From assembly GCF_000421705.1 (NCBI RefSeq), contig NZ_ATXN01000005.1:62001-126000 (forward strand): a stretch of 64,000 bases of DNA. Reading direction: 5' to 3'. How positions within the stretch are numbered: the first letter of the stretch is position 1; each line of letters begins with the position of its first letter. The notes beneath the pieces were generated by a model that was not told where the DNA came from, ran no database searches, and was given only the letters and a program-made list of their open reading frames with translations. This DNA comes from Brevundimonas naejangsanensis DSM 23858. GTDB lineage: Bacteria > Pseudomonadota > Alphaproteobacteria > Caulobacterales > Caulobacteraceae. The position numbers and the translations under genes were made by a program. Shown here piece after piece: positions 1 to 9,333 of this stretch.

Positions 1-184
<184 letters not shown>

Positions 185-192
185 TCGAGTGG

Positions 193-1620
193 TTAGCGCT
201 TGCTGGCTGACTTTTGACGGCGCGCGTCGACATATTCGATCGAGCTTGCCGTCAGGCCAGCTGCCTCAGCCTTTTTCTGAGCGGCTTGGATTTTCCTCAA
301 CTTCATTCCCATGCCACCAACATCAACCACAAGAAACACTCCGGAGGCATTCTTAGACGCGGCCTTATAAACTTCCAATTGTTTGCTATATCCGTGCTCA
401 ACTTGGCCCTTCGACAACTTAATCTCCACCAGAACTCTACCGCTAAAACCGGTTGAGAATTTGAAGTCGACGGGTCCACCTCCACTGTTCGTCTCGGGCG
501 AAATATCAACGTCATTGACGGCACATATTACATTCGCCACTGCAAAAAACAGGAGCTGTGCCGCTCTCTCATGGCGAGGCTCTTGTCCATGCCACAGCAG
601 TTCCCAGAGGTTATTGTCCTCCACGAGCGAGCGAAATTGCGCCACGATCTCAAGAACGGTCGCCCTAAGCGTATCTTGGTTCTTTTTCGTGGGCGCTGCG
701 ATTAGGCCGACATAATTGTCCCGGTTCTCGGCCAGCACCTTTCGGAAGGTGAAAAGGCCATCCAAGTCCGCTTTCTCGTCATAAGATTCGCTCGCGTTGG
801 CGACCGCAGAAAGAAGACGCCTCATATTCTCTGGAGAGTCGAACGCTGCCTTTCGCATTGCGGCTTTGCGTTCCGATACGGTGGCCTTGGACCAATTCCC
901 GAACAGTTTATTCACGGCATCGCGAAGTTCTTTTACCTCTAGAATGACACGAGAAACGTCTGCCCAGTCGGTCGCTAGTGGCAAATCACGAAGCACGTCC
1001 CTCGGTACGAGGAGCACCGGCTCATTCGACCGATATGGGTTCTTCGGAAGCTTGGCATTTTCGTAAAGATCACCAAACTGCGTGACTTTAATACTATTCG
1101 CCTCTGCAAACTGCTTAGTAATTTTGCAAAGCGCAGGCAGCAGAGCATTGGTTGTCATGTCGCTGAGCGTGTCAGGTCCGACCCCATCCTCAAACAAACC
1201 CATGAGGGGGATAACGTTGGGGTTCTTCTCCCCTAATGTGATGATCTCTTTCGCGGTTTTCAGGATGTTATTTCGGAGCCATTCCGGTCTATCCGCGCCA
1301 GACGTACTGGCACCGCCATAGCCCAGACCAGTCTCGGACCGCTCATCAAGGTTAAGCGCCTTATAGGCGGCACGCCACGCGACATCACCTTCTGTGGCTG
1401 AAACCTCAAGCAGTTCAAGTACGTCCTGGAAGCTCTTCTTGAGCAACTTTATCCCATCGGCCCGCATGACCGGATTTTGGCTTTTTCCGATTAGCAGCGG
1501 GTCAATGAAAAGCTTCGTATCCGAATTGAGGATCGGGTCCATGAGACCCGCCTTGTCCAATAGCTTTGGATCAATCCCGAACTTCTGAGAGAATAGAATG
1601 GGTTGGGTTAGCTTTGCCAT
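193..1620 (-). CDS. Orphan protein with C-terminal PD-(D/E)XK nuclease-like domain
   Basis: 475 residues, not assigned to a named family. Residues 380-418 carry the order of a PD-(D/E)XK nuclease core: GGPVD (Asp385), a strand with Glu399-x-Lys401 (VEIKLSKG), then Gln414xxxTyr418 (QLEVY). A helix-rich segment (HERAAQLLFFAVANVI) precedes the core. The first 350 residues are mostly helical, with a conserved-looking start (MAKLTQPILFSQKFGI) and no recognised domain, signal peptide or membrane segment. Base composition is visibly lower in GC than its neighbours: the 60 bases from 1081 hold 26 G/C. It stands alone, convergent with thiC, which suggests acquisition by transfer. A restriction or anti-phage effector is possible, but this is inference; no methyltransferase or partner gene lies beside it. 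Confidence 0.75.
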   Translation of the reverse strand: MAKLTQPILFSQKFGIDPKLLDKAGLMDPILNSDTKLFIDPLLIGKSQNPVMRADGIKLLKKSFQDVLELLEVSATEGDVAWRAAYKALNLDERSETGLGYGGASTSGADRPEWLRNNILKTAKEIITLGEKNPNVIPLMGLFEDGVGPDTLSDMTTNALLPALCKITKQFAEANSIKVTQFGDLYENAKLPKNPYRSNEPVLLVPRDVLRDLPLATDWADVSRVILEVKELRDAVNKLFGNWSKATVSERKAAMRKAAFDSPENMRRLLSAVANASESYDEKADLDGLFTFRKVLAENRDNYVGLIAAPTKKNQDTLRATVLEIVAQFRSLVEDNNLWELLWHGQEPRHERAAQLLFFAVANVICAVNDVDISPETNSGGGPVDFKFSTGFSGRVLVEIKLSKGQVEHGYSKQLEVYKAASKNASGVFLVVDVGGMGMKLRKIQAAQKKAEAAGLTASSIEYVDARRQKSASKR

Positions 1621-1829
1621 TTCACCAATCTACCCTGGAAAACGTCGTTATCAAGCCTGTGTCGTGCAACCCATGCCTACCCTCGCCCTCCTCGCCGGGC
1701 CGTCGCGCCGCCGAGATGGCCAAACACGGCACGCGCGAAGAGCAATCCGGCAAGTTCCTGGCCCCGGCTGGAAAGGTCACCGGGACGACGCCGCGCCCAA
1801 GCTGGAACCCAGGTGCAAACGCGCCTGAT

Positions 1830-2005
1830 CCCCTTCTTTCGTCATCCTCCGGCAAGCCGCGTCTTCGCGGCGCAGACCGGGGGACCCAGCGGCGCGCGAG
1901 AGCGCGAAACGCCCGCGCGCCGCGCCGCCACGAAGATCGCCTTCGGCGCCGCTGGGTCCCCCGATCTCGCTCCGCTCGTCGGAGGATGACGAAAGGAAGA
2001 GGGGG
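1830..2005. repeat. Large imperfect palindrome (GTCATCCTC family)
   Basis: Nested inverted repeat filling much of the 448-base gap between the nuclease-like gene and the interrupted HTH gene. The outer arms are 1830-1850 and 1981-2005 (GTCATCCTCC against GGAGGATGAC, one indel). The inner arms are 1879-1895 and 1946-1962 (GGGACCCAGCGGCGC and its complement). The GTCATCCTC core recurs at 21636-21743, so this is probably a dispersed palindromic element. The rest of the gap (1621-1829) shows no gene I can support; it must hold the promoter of the minus-strand nuclease-like gene. Confidence 0.75.
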
Positions 2006-2068
2006 CTCCCCGTCCGATCCTGACGCACCCGTCCTCCACCCTCCGCCTTTCAGGCAGGAGGCGGCGCG

Positions 2069-2800
2069 ATGGACGATCAGGCTTCAGGCGGGCGGGAGAA
2101 GGACTGGCCGGAAAAGGATTGGCATGAGGAGGCGCCGCGCATCATCGCCTCCGGCCGGTGGGAGCAGGACGAGTACGGCGCTGCCACCTACATCCCCGAC
2201 CATGTGCGGCCCTCGACCGCCGAGCGGGCCGAGGCAGCTGACGCCCCGCGCGGCCATTATTACGAAGACCCGGCGCCGCGGGACGGCTATCGCGTGCACC
2301 CAGACGAGGTGTGGGCGGCGGCGCGGCGCGACTATCTGGCCGGGGATACGGCCGAGGCCGTCTGCGACCGCTATGGGCTGAAGCTGGGGACGCTGCGGTC
2401 CCGCGCCGCGCGCTAGGGCTGGCGCCGCTGCGACGCGGGGGACCCCGATCCGTGGCCCTGCGACGACGATCCAGTCGAGGATGCAGCGGCGGACGCCCCC
2501 GATCTGGCCGCGATGGCGGCTCAGGCCCTGATGCGGCTGAACCGGGCGGTGCGGCGCGGCCGGGCGGCCGAGGCGGCGTCGTGGCTGCGCACCTGGCGCG
2601 CGCTGACGGACCCGGCCCTGCTGGCCGCTGCGGAGCCTGAAAGCCCGCCGCCTGCGCCTGAACCTGACCCGCTCGCTGCGCTGGAAGCCGACATGAAGGC
2701 GGTCGCCGCCGTCGCCCGCGACGCCGCCCGCCTGGCCCCTGACGACCTGCTGGGCCGCCGCGCCGTCGAGGCCCGCATCGCCTCCTCAGCGCCCGTCTGA
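2069..2800 (+). pseudogene. HTH DNA-binding protein interrupted by in-frame TAG
   Basis: An ATG at 2069 opens a frame of 115 codons ending in TAG at 2414-2416. The same frame then continues without another stop to TGA at 2798-2800, about 243 codons in all. The first part ends in a helix-turn-helix-like segment (YLAGDTAEAVCDRYGLKLG, then TLRSRAAR). The residues directly after the stop (GWRRCDAGDP) read as its natural continuation, since HTH proteins of this kind, including phage terminase small-subunit-like ones, often have an RxxGWRR-type sequence there. A GAG-to-TAG change would explain the break. The downstream half is Ala/Arg/Pro-rich with high GC3 and includes an internal ATG at 2513. Two separate proteins or amber readthrough are alternatives. 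Role unknown. Confidence 0.6.
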
Positions 2801-2876
2801 CGCCGCAAGGGCCGGCGCCGGAAGGAGAGGCGCCGATTTCAGACGATTCAGACGAATTGGACTCTGTTTTTCCCAA

Positions 2877-3038
2877 CCCTTCTCCCCTTGAGGGAGAAGG
2901 TGGCCCGTAAGGGCCGGATGAGGGGTGTCGGCGCGACATGAAGCGCTTTCTCTCCCTCGGGGTCATTGGAAAACGGGGCGCTCGCACCCCTCATCCGTCA
3001 GGCTCCGCCTGCCACCTTCTCCCTCAAGGGGAGAAGGG
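2877..3038. repeat. Inverted repeat with CCCTTCTCCC arms
   Basis: The left arm at 2877-2925 (CCCTTCTCCCCTTGAGGGAG, then AAGGTGGC and GGATGAGGGG) is matched in inverse by 2986-3038. Each arm also contains its own small hairpin (CTTCTCCC TTGA GGGAGAAG). It sits between the interrupted HTH gene and the convergent DsbA-like gene, so it could terminate transcription from both sides. Similar CCCTTCTCCC hairpins occur at 30107-30131 and, degenerate, at 49763-49786. Confidence 0.7.
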
Positions 3039-3040
3039 CC

Positions 3041-3709
3041 TTATGCCTTGCCCGCGATCTCGCGCAGGGCGTTGACGAACACCTGCGTCGGCTGGCCGCC
3101 GGAGATCAGATATTTGTCCTCCACCACCACGGCGGGGACGGAGGTGATCCCCCGCGCGCGCCACAGGGTCTGGGCCGTGCGGACCTCCTGCATATAGCGG
3201 CCGGACGCCAGCACCTCGGCCGCTTCGGCGCGGTCCAGCCCGGCGGCCTCGGCGGCCTCGGTCAGGACGCCCGCGTCCGAGACGTTGCGGCCCTGGGTGA
3301 AGTGGGCGCCGAACAGGGCGTGTTTCAGCGCCGCCTGCCTGTCCGGCGCCGTCAGCCCGGCCCAGTGCAGCAGGCGGTGGGCGTCGAAGGTGTTCCACAT
3401 GCGGCTGTCGTCGCGGAAGTTCATCTCGACCCCGACCTCGGCGGCGCGGGCGGTAATGGCGGCGCGGTTGGCGGCCGACTGTTCGGGGGTGGAGCCGTAT
3501 TTGCGGGCCAGGTGCTCGCCCATGTTCTCGCCCTCGGGGGCGATGTCGGGGTTCAGCTCGAACGGCTGGAAGGCGATGTCGGCGGCGATCCCTTCGCCCT
3601 CCAGACGCTCCAGAGCCTGTTCGAGCCCGCCCAGCCCCACGGCGCACCACGGGCACATGACGTCGGAGACGAAGTCGATCTTCAGCGGCTTGGAGGCGGG
3701 CGCGGTCAT
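3041..3709 (-). CDS. DsbA-family (FrnE-like) thioredoxin-fold oxidoreductase
   Basis: 222 residues, the usual length for FrnE-like DsbA proteins. The thioredoxin-fold start (KIDFVSDVMCPWC) places a CPWC redox motif at residues 19-22, and the cis-proline loop (SVPAVVV) is near residue 192. No signal peptide is visible, so it is cytoplasmic, like FrnE/2-hydroxychromene-2-carboxylate isomerase relatives rather than periplasmic DsbA. The C-terminal YLISGGQPTQVF segment is typical of the FrnE branch. It is divergent from trmJ across about 100 bases. The substrate is not predictable from sequence. Confidence 0.88.
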   Translation of the reverse strand: MTAPASKPLKIDFVSDVMCPWCAVGLGGLEQALERLEGEGIAADIAFQPFELNPDIAPEGENMGEHLARKYGSTPEQSAANRAAITARAAEVGVEMNFRDDSRMWNTFDAHRLLHWAGLTAPDRQAALKHALFGAHFTQGRNVSDAGVLTEAAEAAGLDRAEAAEVLASGRYMQEVRTAQTLWRARGITSVPAVVVEDKYLISGGQPTQVFVNALREIAGKA

Positions 3710-3812
3710 GGCGGCGGCTTTCGGAAACAGAAGGTGTTGCGAGGATATGGGCGCGGCGAAGAAGGAGGCAAGCGCGCTTCTCGCGCCGGGGCAGAAGGAT
3801 TACACAGCGCCC

Positions 3813-4598
3813 ATGAGCGAACTCACCCCTCCCGTCGTCGTCCTCGACAAGTCGCAGATGGCCGACAATATCGGCGCGGTCGCCCGCGTCATGGCCAATT
3901 TCGGCCTGTCCGAGCTGCGGCTGGTCAGCCCGCGCGACGGCTGGCCCCAGGAGCGCGCCTGGGCCACGGCGTCCGGCGCCGACTGGGTGCTGGACGGGGT
4001 CAAGGTGTTTGACAGCGTGGCGGCGGCCATCGCCGATCTGCACACCGTCTTCGCCACCACCGCCCGCCCGCGCGAGACGCGCCAGCCGGTGCGCACCCCG
4101 CGTGAGAGCGCCCGCATCCTGTATGACGACACGGCCTCGGGCCTGAAGACCGGCCTGCTGTTCGGCGGCGAGCGCGCTGGGTTGGAGACGGGCGACATCG
4201 CCCTGTGCGCCGGAATCACGACGATTCCAATCGACCCGAAGCACCACTCGCTGAACCTGGCGCAGGCGGTGGCGATCAACGCCTATGAGTGGCGCACCCT
4301 GATCCTGGACGCCCCGCCGCCGAGATTCAGGGAAGGCGAGCCGCCCGCGTCGAACGACCTTCTGCTGGGCATGTACGAGCATCTGGAGGCGGAACTGGAC
4401 AACGGCGGCTTCTTCTATCCGCCCGAGAAGAAGCGCTCGATGAGCCAGAACCTGCGCGTCATGCTGGGCCGCGCCGCCTTCACCGAGCAGGAGGTCGCCA
4501 CCATGCGCGGCGCCATCCACGCCCTTTCGAAGGGGCGGGGGCGCGTGCTGGCTAAGCTGGCGGCGGAACGAGCTGAGGCGGCGAAGAAGGACAAGTGA
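3813..4598 (+). CDS. trmJ: tRNA (cytidine/uridine-2'-O-)-methyltransferase TrmJ
   Basis: 261 residues from the ATG at 3813. The frame is open much further upstream, but upstream residues overlap the divergent gene and do not match the family. SPOUT-fold motifs are in order: [14 protein letters not shown] at about 19-32, [15 protein letters not shown] in the middle, then [23 protein letters not shown] (N-L-A-Q-A-V is the knot motif). Family role: SAM-dependent 2'-O-methylation of tRNA position 32. The C-terminal helical extension is usual for TrmJ. The stop overlaps the GTG start of the next gene (GTGA), so the two are probably cotranscribed. Confidence 0.9.
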   Translation: MSELTPPVVVLDKSQMADNIGAVARVMANFGLSELRLVSPRDGWPQERAWATASGADWVLDGVKVFDSVAAAIADLHTVFATTARPRETRQPVRTPRESARILYDDTASGLKTGLLFGGERAGLETGDIALCAGITTIPIDPKHHSLNLAQAVAINAYEWRTLILDAPPPRFREGEPPASNDLLLGMYEHLEAELDNGGFFYPPEKKRSMSQNLRVMLGRAAFTEQEVATMRGAIHALSKGRGRVLAKLAAERAEAAKKDK

Positions 4599-4918
4599 AA
4601 CTCGCCCTCGTCTATCCCCTCGCGGCGCTGGCCGAAATCGGCGGCTGCTTCGCCTTCTGGGCGTGGCTGAAGCTGGATCGCTCGCCGTGGTGGCTGGCGC
4701 CGGGCGTGCTCAGTTTGATCGCTTTTGCGTGGCTGTTGACCCTGGTTCCGGCCGAGGCGGCGGGGCGGGCCTTCGCCGCCTACGGCGGGGTCTATATCGT
4801 GGCGTCGCTGGCGTGGATGGCGCTGGTCGAGAAGACGACGCCGGACCGCTGGGACGTCATCGGCGGCGCGGTCTGCCTGATCGGCGCCGCGATCATCCTG
4901 TTCGGGCCGAGGGCCTAG
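4595..4918 (+). CDS. YnfA/UPF0060-family small membrane protein
   Basis: 107 residues with four predicted transmembrane segments. The start ([20 protein letters not shown]) and a later stretch ([16 protein letters not shown]) are family hallmarks, as is [17 protein letters not shown] near the end. UPF0060/YnfA proteins are small inner-membrane proteins distantly related to SMR transporters; the substrate here is unknown. It starts at GTG 4595 inside the trmJ stop. Its TAG at the other end overlaps the cobB stop by four bases (palindromic CTAG), a tight convergent arrangement. Confidence 0.9.
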   Translation: MKLALVYPLAALAEIGGCFAFWAWLKLDRSPWWLAPGVLSLIAFAWLLTLVPAEAAGRAFAAYGGVYIVASLAWMALVEKTTPDRWDVIGGAVCLIGAAIILFGPRA

Positions 4919-5616
4919 AGCGCGTCGAAGAAGGCGGGCACGGTCTCGCTGGCGGGGCCATAGACGCCCTCGTCGAACAGGCCAGCGCCTTGCGTCGGCT
5001 CCAGATTGATCTCCACCGTCCGGGCACCCGCCATGCGCGCCGACTGGACGAAGCCCGCCGCCGGATAGACCGCGCCCGAGGTGCCGATGGAGACGAACAG
5101 GTCGCATCGCGCCAGCGCCGCCTCGATCCGCTCCATCTCCAGCGGGATTTCCCCGAACCAGACGATGTGGGGGCGCAAACGTCCGTGCGGGTGATGGGGC
5201 GAGGCGTGGGCGGGCTCCAGATCATCATGCCAGTCGCAGACGACGCCCGAGGCGGTGCAGCGCGCCTTCTTCAGCTCGCCGTGCATGTGGATCAGCTCAA
5301 AGCCCGGCGCGGGCGGCGTCTCCGCATGGGCCCGGTCGTGCAGGTCGTCGACGTTCTGCGTCACCAGCAGGAAGTCGCCCGCCCACCGCGCCGCCAGATC
5401 GGCCAGGGCCCGGTGCGCGGCGTTGGGATGCACGCTCGCCAGTTGCCGCCGCCGCTGGTTGTAGAAGTCCTGCACCAGAGCCGGGTCGGCGGCGAAGCCC
5501 TCGGGCGTGGCGACGGCCTCGACGCGATGCCCTTCCCACAGGCCGTCCGAGGCGCGGAAGGTCGGCACGCCGCTCTCGGCCGAGACGCCGGCGCCGGTCA
5601 GGATGACGAGGTTCAT
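4915..5616 (-). CDS. cobB: NAD-dependent protein deacylase CobB (class III sirtuin)
   Basis: 233 residues. Sirtuin motifs: [14 protein letters not shown] (8-21) for [11 protein letters not shown] (86-93), catalytic His112 in HMHGEL, and [14 protein letters not shown] near 180. Tyr52 and Arg55 (FYNQRR) match the YxxR pair of desuccinylase-type sirtuins such as E. coli CobB. It removes acyl groups from lysines using NAD; acetyl-CoA synthetase is the classical target, and acs lies at 25964-27916. Unusually, only Cys120 and Cys127 of the zinc ribbon remain, and the second cysteine pair is replaced by a His-rich stretch ([10 protein letters not shown]). The start overlaps the LysR gene stop by four bases, so they likely form one transcript. 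Confidence 0.92.
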   Translation of the reverse strand: MNLVILTGAGVSAESGVPTFRASDGLWEGHRVEAVATPEGFAADPALVQDFYNQRRRQLASVHPNAAHRALADLAARWAGDFLLVTQNVDDLHDRAHAETPPAPGFELIHMHGELKKARCTASGVVCDWHDDLEPAHASPHHPHGRLRPHIVWFGEIPLEMERIEAALARCDLFVSIGTSGAVYPAAGFVQSARMAGARTVEINLEPTQGAGLFDEGVYGPASETVPAFFDAL

Positions 5617-6500
5617 GCGGGGCTCCTTGATGCGGACAGGCGGTCGTGCAGCCAGTCGATCATGGCGCGGACCTTCGGTGGAACGTGGCGGGGATGGGGA
5701 TGGACGGCCCAGACGCCTTCATCGGGCGGGCGTTGGTCATCGAGCAAGGAGACGAGGACGCCCGAGGCCAGGGCCTCGGCGACATAGAAGTCGGGCAGCT
5801 GGCACAGGCCGAGGCCTTGCAGGGCGGCGTCCAGCACCGCCGCGCCGGAGTTGCAGCGCCAGCGGCCGGTGGGGCGAAGGCTGACTTCACGCCCCGCCTC
5901 GGTGAAGCGCCAGTGTTCGACCGAGCCGATCAGGCCGTCGTGGCTGGCGATCTCGGACAGGTCGCGCGGGGCGCCGCGGCGGGCCAGATAGTCGGGGCTG
6001 GCGCACAGGATCAGTCGCCGCGAGGCCAGGCGCCGCGCCATCAGCCGCGAGTCGGTCAGATGGCCGAACCGCACCGCCAGATCATAGCCGTCGCCGACCA
6101 GGTCGCGCAGGCGGTTGTCGAGGTCCAGTTCGATGCGCAGTTCGGGGTTCAGCTTCGCGAAGGCGTTGACGGCCGGGGCGATGAACCGCTCGCCATAGGA
6201 GACGGAGCAGGTCATCCGCAGCAGGCCGCGCGGGGCCTGATCGTCGGGCTGGACGGCGGCCAGGGCCTCATCGCGTTCGTCGATCAGGCGGCGGCAGCGG
6301 GAAAGGAAGTCGCGGCCCGCGTCGGTCAGTTCGACCCGGCGGGTGGTGCGGTGGAGCAGGCGCGTTTGAAGGCGGTCCTCCAGCCGGGCGATCTCGCGAC
6401 TGACGGCCGAGGTCGACAGGCCCAGACGCCGGGCGGCGGCCGAGAAGCTGGCCTGTTCAGCGACAGCGGTGAATTCGTCGATTCCGTCCCAGCGGCTCAT
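5613..6500 (-). CDS. LysR-family transcriptional regulator
   Basis: 295 residues, the standard LysR length. The N-terminal winged HTH ([21 protein letters not shown], then [18 protein letters not shown]) is followed by [12 protein letters not shown] and a periplasmic-binding-protein-like effector domain from about residue 90 ([20 protein letters not shown]). It is transcribed away from the formaldehyde operon and toward cobB, which it overlaps by four bases. A near-perfect inverted repeat lies 18 bases upstream of its start. Divergent LysR regulators commonly control both themselves and the facing gene, so adhC and its operon are the likely target. The ligand is unknown. Confidence 0.88.
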   Translation of the reverse strand: MSRWDGIDEFTAVAEQASFSAAARRLGLSTSAVSREIARLEDRLQTRLLHRTTRRVELTDAGRDFLSRCRRLIDERDEALAAVQPDDQAPRGLLRMTCSVSYGERFIAPAVNAFAKLNPELRIELDLDNRLRDLVGDGYDLAVRFGHLTDSRLMARRLASRRLILCASPDYLARRGAPRDLSEIASHDGLIGSVEHWRFTEAGREVSLRPTGRWRCNSGAAVLDAALQGLGLCQLPDFYVAEALASGVLVSLLDDQRPPDEGVWAVHPHPRHVPPKVRAMIDWLHDRLSASRSPA

Positions 6501-6517
6501 GGGGACGTTGGATCAGG

Positions 6518-6539
6518 ATTGTTGCTCAACGGCAATAAT
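6518..6539. promoter_or_regulatory. Candidate LysR operator between lysR and adhC
   Basis: The half-sites ATTGTTGC and GCAATAAT are inverted around a 6-base centre (TCAACG), with one mismatch between arms. This fits the T-N11-A type of LysR box and lies just in front of the LysR gene start. The rest of the 171-base divergent gap should contain both promoters; I see no further strong element apart from the GAAGGA ribosome site of adhC. Confidence 0.5.
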
Positions 6540-6671
6540 GTTTTGCGGTTGTCGCCATTTCGACCCAGCCGTAACGAGCGTAGTAAGGTCGCCAAATCAC
6601 CCGCCACCTCATGTCCCTGAAGCAGCGAGCGACCGCGTCGCAAGCGATAGGGACGTCCGAAGGACCAAGAC

Positions 6672-7778
<1,107 letters not shown>

Positions 7779-7793
7779 GAGAGGGGTTCAGCC

Positions 7794-8258
7794 ATGGGCG
7801 ACTGGAAACTGCCGTGGACGGGCGCCTGCCTTTGCGGGCAGGTGCGGATCAAGGTCGCCCAGGCGCCGGTGTTTGCAGCGGCCTGCCATTGCCGCGCCTG
7901 TCAGAAGCTGACGGGCGGCGCCTATTCGCTGAGCCTGATGCTGCCCAGCGAAGGGCTGACAATCGAGGGCGAGACGGAGATCGGCGGCCTGCACAATCCC
8001 GTGCCGGAGCATCACTTCTGCCCGTCGTGCAAGACGTGGCTGTTCACGCGCGGCATTGCGGGGGGACAGTTCGTCAACCTGAGACCCAGCCTGCTGGACG
8101 ACGGGGCGTGGTTCGTTCCTCATGCCGACACCTGGACGACGGAGCGTCTGCCGGGCGTGCAGTCGGGGGCCAGGGTCGGCTATCCTGAGTTTCCGCCGCC
8201 CGAAGACTATGGCGAGCTGATGGGCGCCTACGCCCGCGAGGGCGCGCGCCCCGACTGA
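7794..8258 (+). CDS. gfa: GFA-family (glutathione-dependent formaldehyde-activating-like) zinc protein
   Basis: 154 residues. Zinc-site cysteines follow the GFA pattern: CLCGQV (Cys12, Cys14), CHCRACQK (Cys31, Cys33, Cys36) and FCPSC (Cys76, Cys79). Some GFA proteins speed the condensation of formaldehyde with glutathione, the step before AdhC; others have unproven function. Starting 15 bases after adhC and sharing an operon with fghA, it fits that role. The gene ends about 100 bases before the VOC gene. Confidence 0.88.
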   Translation: MGDWKLPWTGACLCGQVRIKVAQAPVFAAACHCRACQKLTGGAYSLSLMLPSEGLTIEGETEIGGLHNPVPEHHFCPSCKTWLFTRGIAGGQFVNLRPSLLDDGAWFVPHADTWTTERLPGVQSGARVGYPEFPPPEDYGELMGAYAREGARPD

Positions 8259-8359
8259 GGTTGACTGAGCAGGTGCAGCAAAGTTCGTTGCCAAATGAAA
8301 CCTGCTCGGTTTAGCTGGCCGCGCCCGGCGAAGGATCGGGCGGATCTGGGAGGATCATC

Positions 8360-8746
8360 ATGTTCACGCACGTCACCGTCGGGGCCAACGACCTCGAAGC
8401 CTCGCACAAATTCTATGACGCCGTTATGGGCGCGCTGGGTCATCAGCCGGGCACGCTGAGCGAGGCGCCGATGCCGGGCGTCTGGTATATGACGCCGCGC
8501 GGAATGCTGGGCGTGGTCAAACCGCGCGACGGCCAGGCGGCCTGTCACGCCAACGGCGGCACCATCGGCTTTTTCGCCAGAAGCCCCGAGGCGGTGGTCG
8601 CCTTCTCCGAAGCCGGGGTTGCGGCGGGCGGCACGGCGATCGAGGATCCGGCCGGGCCGCGTAATTCGCCCTTCGGCGTCATGCATCTGGCCTATCTGCG
8701 CGATCCGTCGGGTAACAAGATCTGCGCCGTGCACCGGCCGGGCTGA
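8360..8746 (+). CDS. VOC-family (glyoxalase-fold) protein
   Basis: 128 residues, a single vicinal-oxygen-chelate domain of two beta-alpha-beta-beta-beta units. It opens with MFTHVTVGANDLEASHKFYD, whose His4 is a usual metal ligand, and ends with YLRDPSGNKICAVH. The ribosome site GGGAGG lies close before the ATG. Members include glyoxalase I, dioxygenases and fosfomycin-resistance proteins; this short single-domain type is usually annotated only as VOC. Its place in the glutathione/formaldehyde operon suggests chemistry on a glutathione adduct, but that is inference. Confidence 0.85.
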   Translation: MFTHVTVGANDLEASHKFYDAVMGALGHQPGTLSEAPMPGVWYMTPRGMLGVVKPRDGQAACHANGGTIGFFARSPEAVVAFSEAGVAAGGTAIEDPAGPRNSPFGVMHLAYLRDPSGNKICAVHRPG

Positions 8747-8757
8747 GGATTGAGACG

Positions 8758-9315
8758 ATGAAGACGAAGGCGGCGATTGCGTCGATCATGGCCGCTGTGG
8801 CGGTCGGGGCGCTCGCCGCCTGCACGCCGCGCGGAGCCGATGCGCCCGCGCCCGCCGAGGCGCCTGCAGACGTCTGGGTCCGCAAGAAGGTGGTGCTGTA
8901 TCTGCCGGATCGGGTGATGAAGGAGCGGGTCGAGATCGCCGATCTGTCACCCTACCTGACGGCAGTGGATGAGGCGGTCGCCGCCGCCGCCAGGGCGCAG
9001 CCGACCCAAGCGGGCGCATCCGGCATGATGCTGCTGATGGTCAAACCGGGCGAGCGGTCCAGGGCCTGGATCGTTACGGGCGAGCCGGCGATGCAGCCGC
9101 AGGTCATTGAAGCCCTGACCGGCGCCGCCAAAGCGGTTCCGGCTCCGTCGGTGCGGCAGGGCCCGATTCTGGTCGGCCTGCAGTTCGACGCCTGGGGCGG
9201 CGGCGCCCAGCCCGAAGGTGCGGTCGCCCCGATCCCGCGCGACTGGTACGCGCATTTCTCCGAGGACGGCGGCGTCCTCGATGACGACTTCATGGCCAGG
9301 GTCTGGCCGGACTGA
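8758..9315 (+). CDS. Putative lipoprotein of unknown function
   Basis: 185 residues. A lysine-start signal peptide ends in a lipobox (LAAC, Cys22), so it should be lipid-anchored in the envelope. The mature part starts with an Ala/Pro linker, then a compact region (DVWVRKKVVLYLPDRV ... WYAHFSEDGG) with no family I recognise. It begins 11 bases after the VOC gene and ends 18 before fghA, so it is translated within the formaldehyde operon, an unexpected place for a lipoprotein. Confidence 0.8.
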   Translation: MKTKAAIASIMAAVAVGALAACTPRGADAPAPAEAPADVWVRKKVVLYLPDRVMKERVEIADLSPYLTAVDEAVAAAARAQPTQAGASGMMLLMVKPGERSRAWIVTGEPAMQPQVIEALTGAAKAVPAPSVRQGPILVGLQFDAWGGGAQPEGAVAPIPRDWYAHFSEDGGVLDDDFMARVWPD

Positions 9316-9333
9316 TCTTCAGGAGTTGAGCTT

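Noticed and set aside
1716..2381. Plus-strand frame starting MAKHGTREEQSGKFL with coding-like codons near 1716-1830
   Set aside because: After about 38 codons it runs through the palindrome and out of frame with the HTH gene; no ribosome site or recognisable protein. It could be a gene remnant but I cannot support it.
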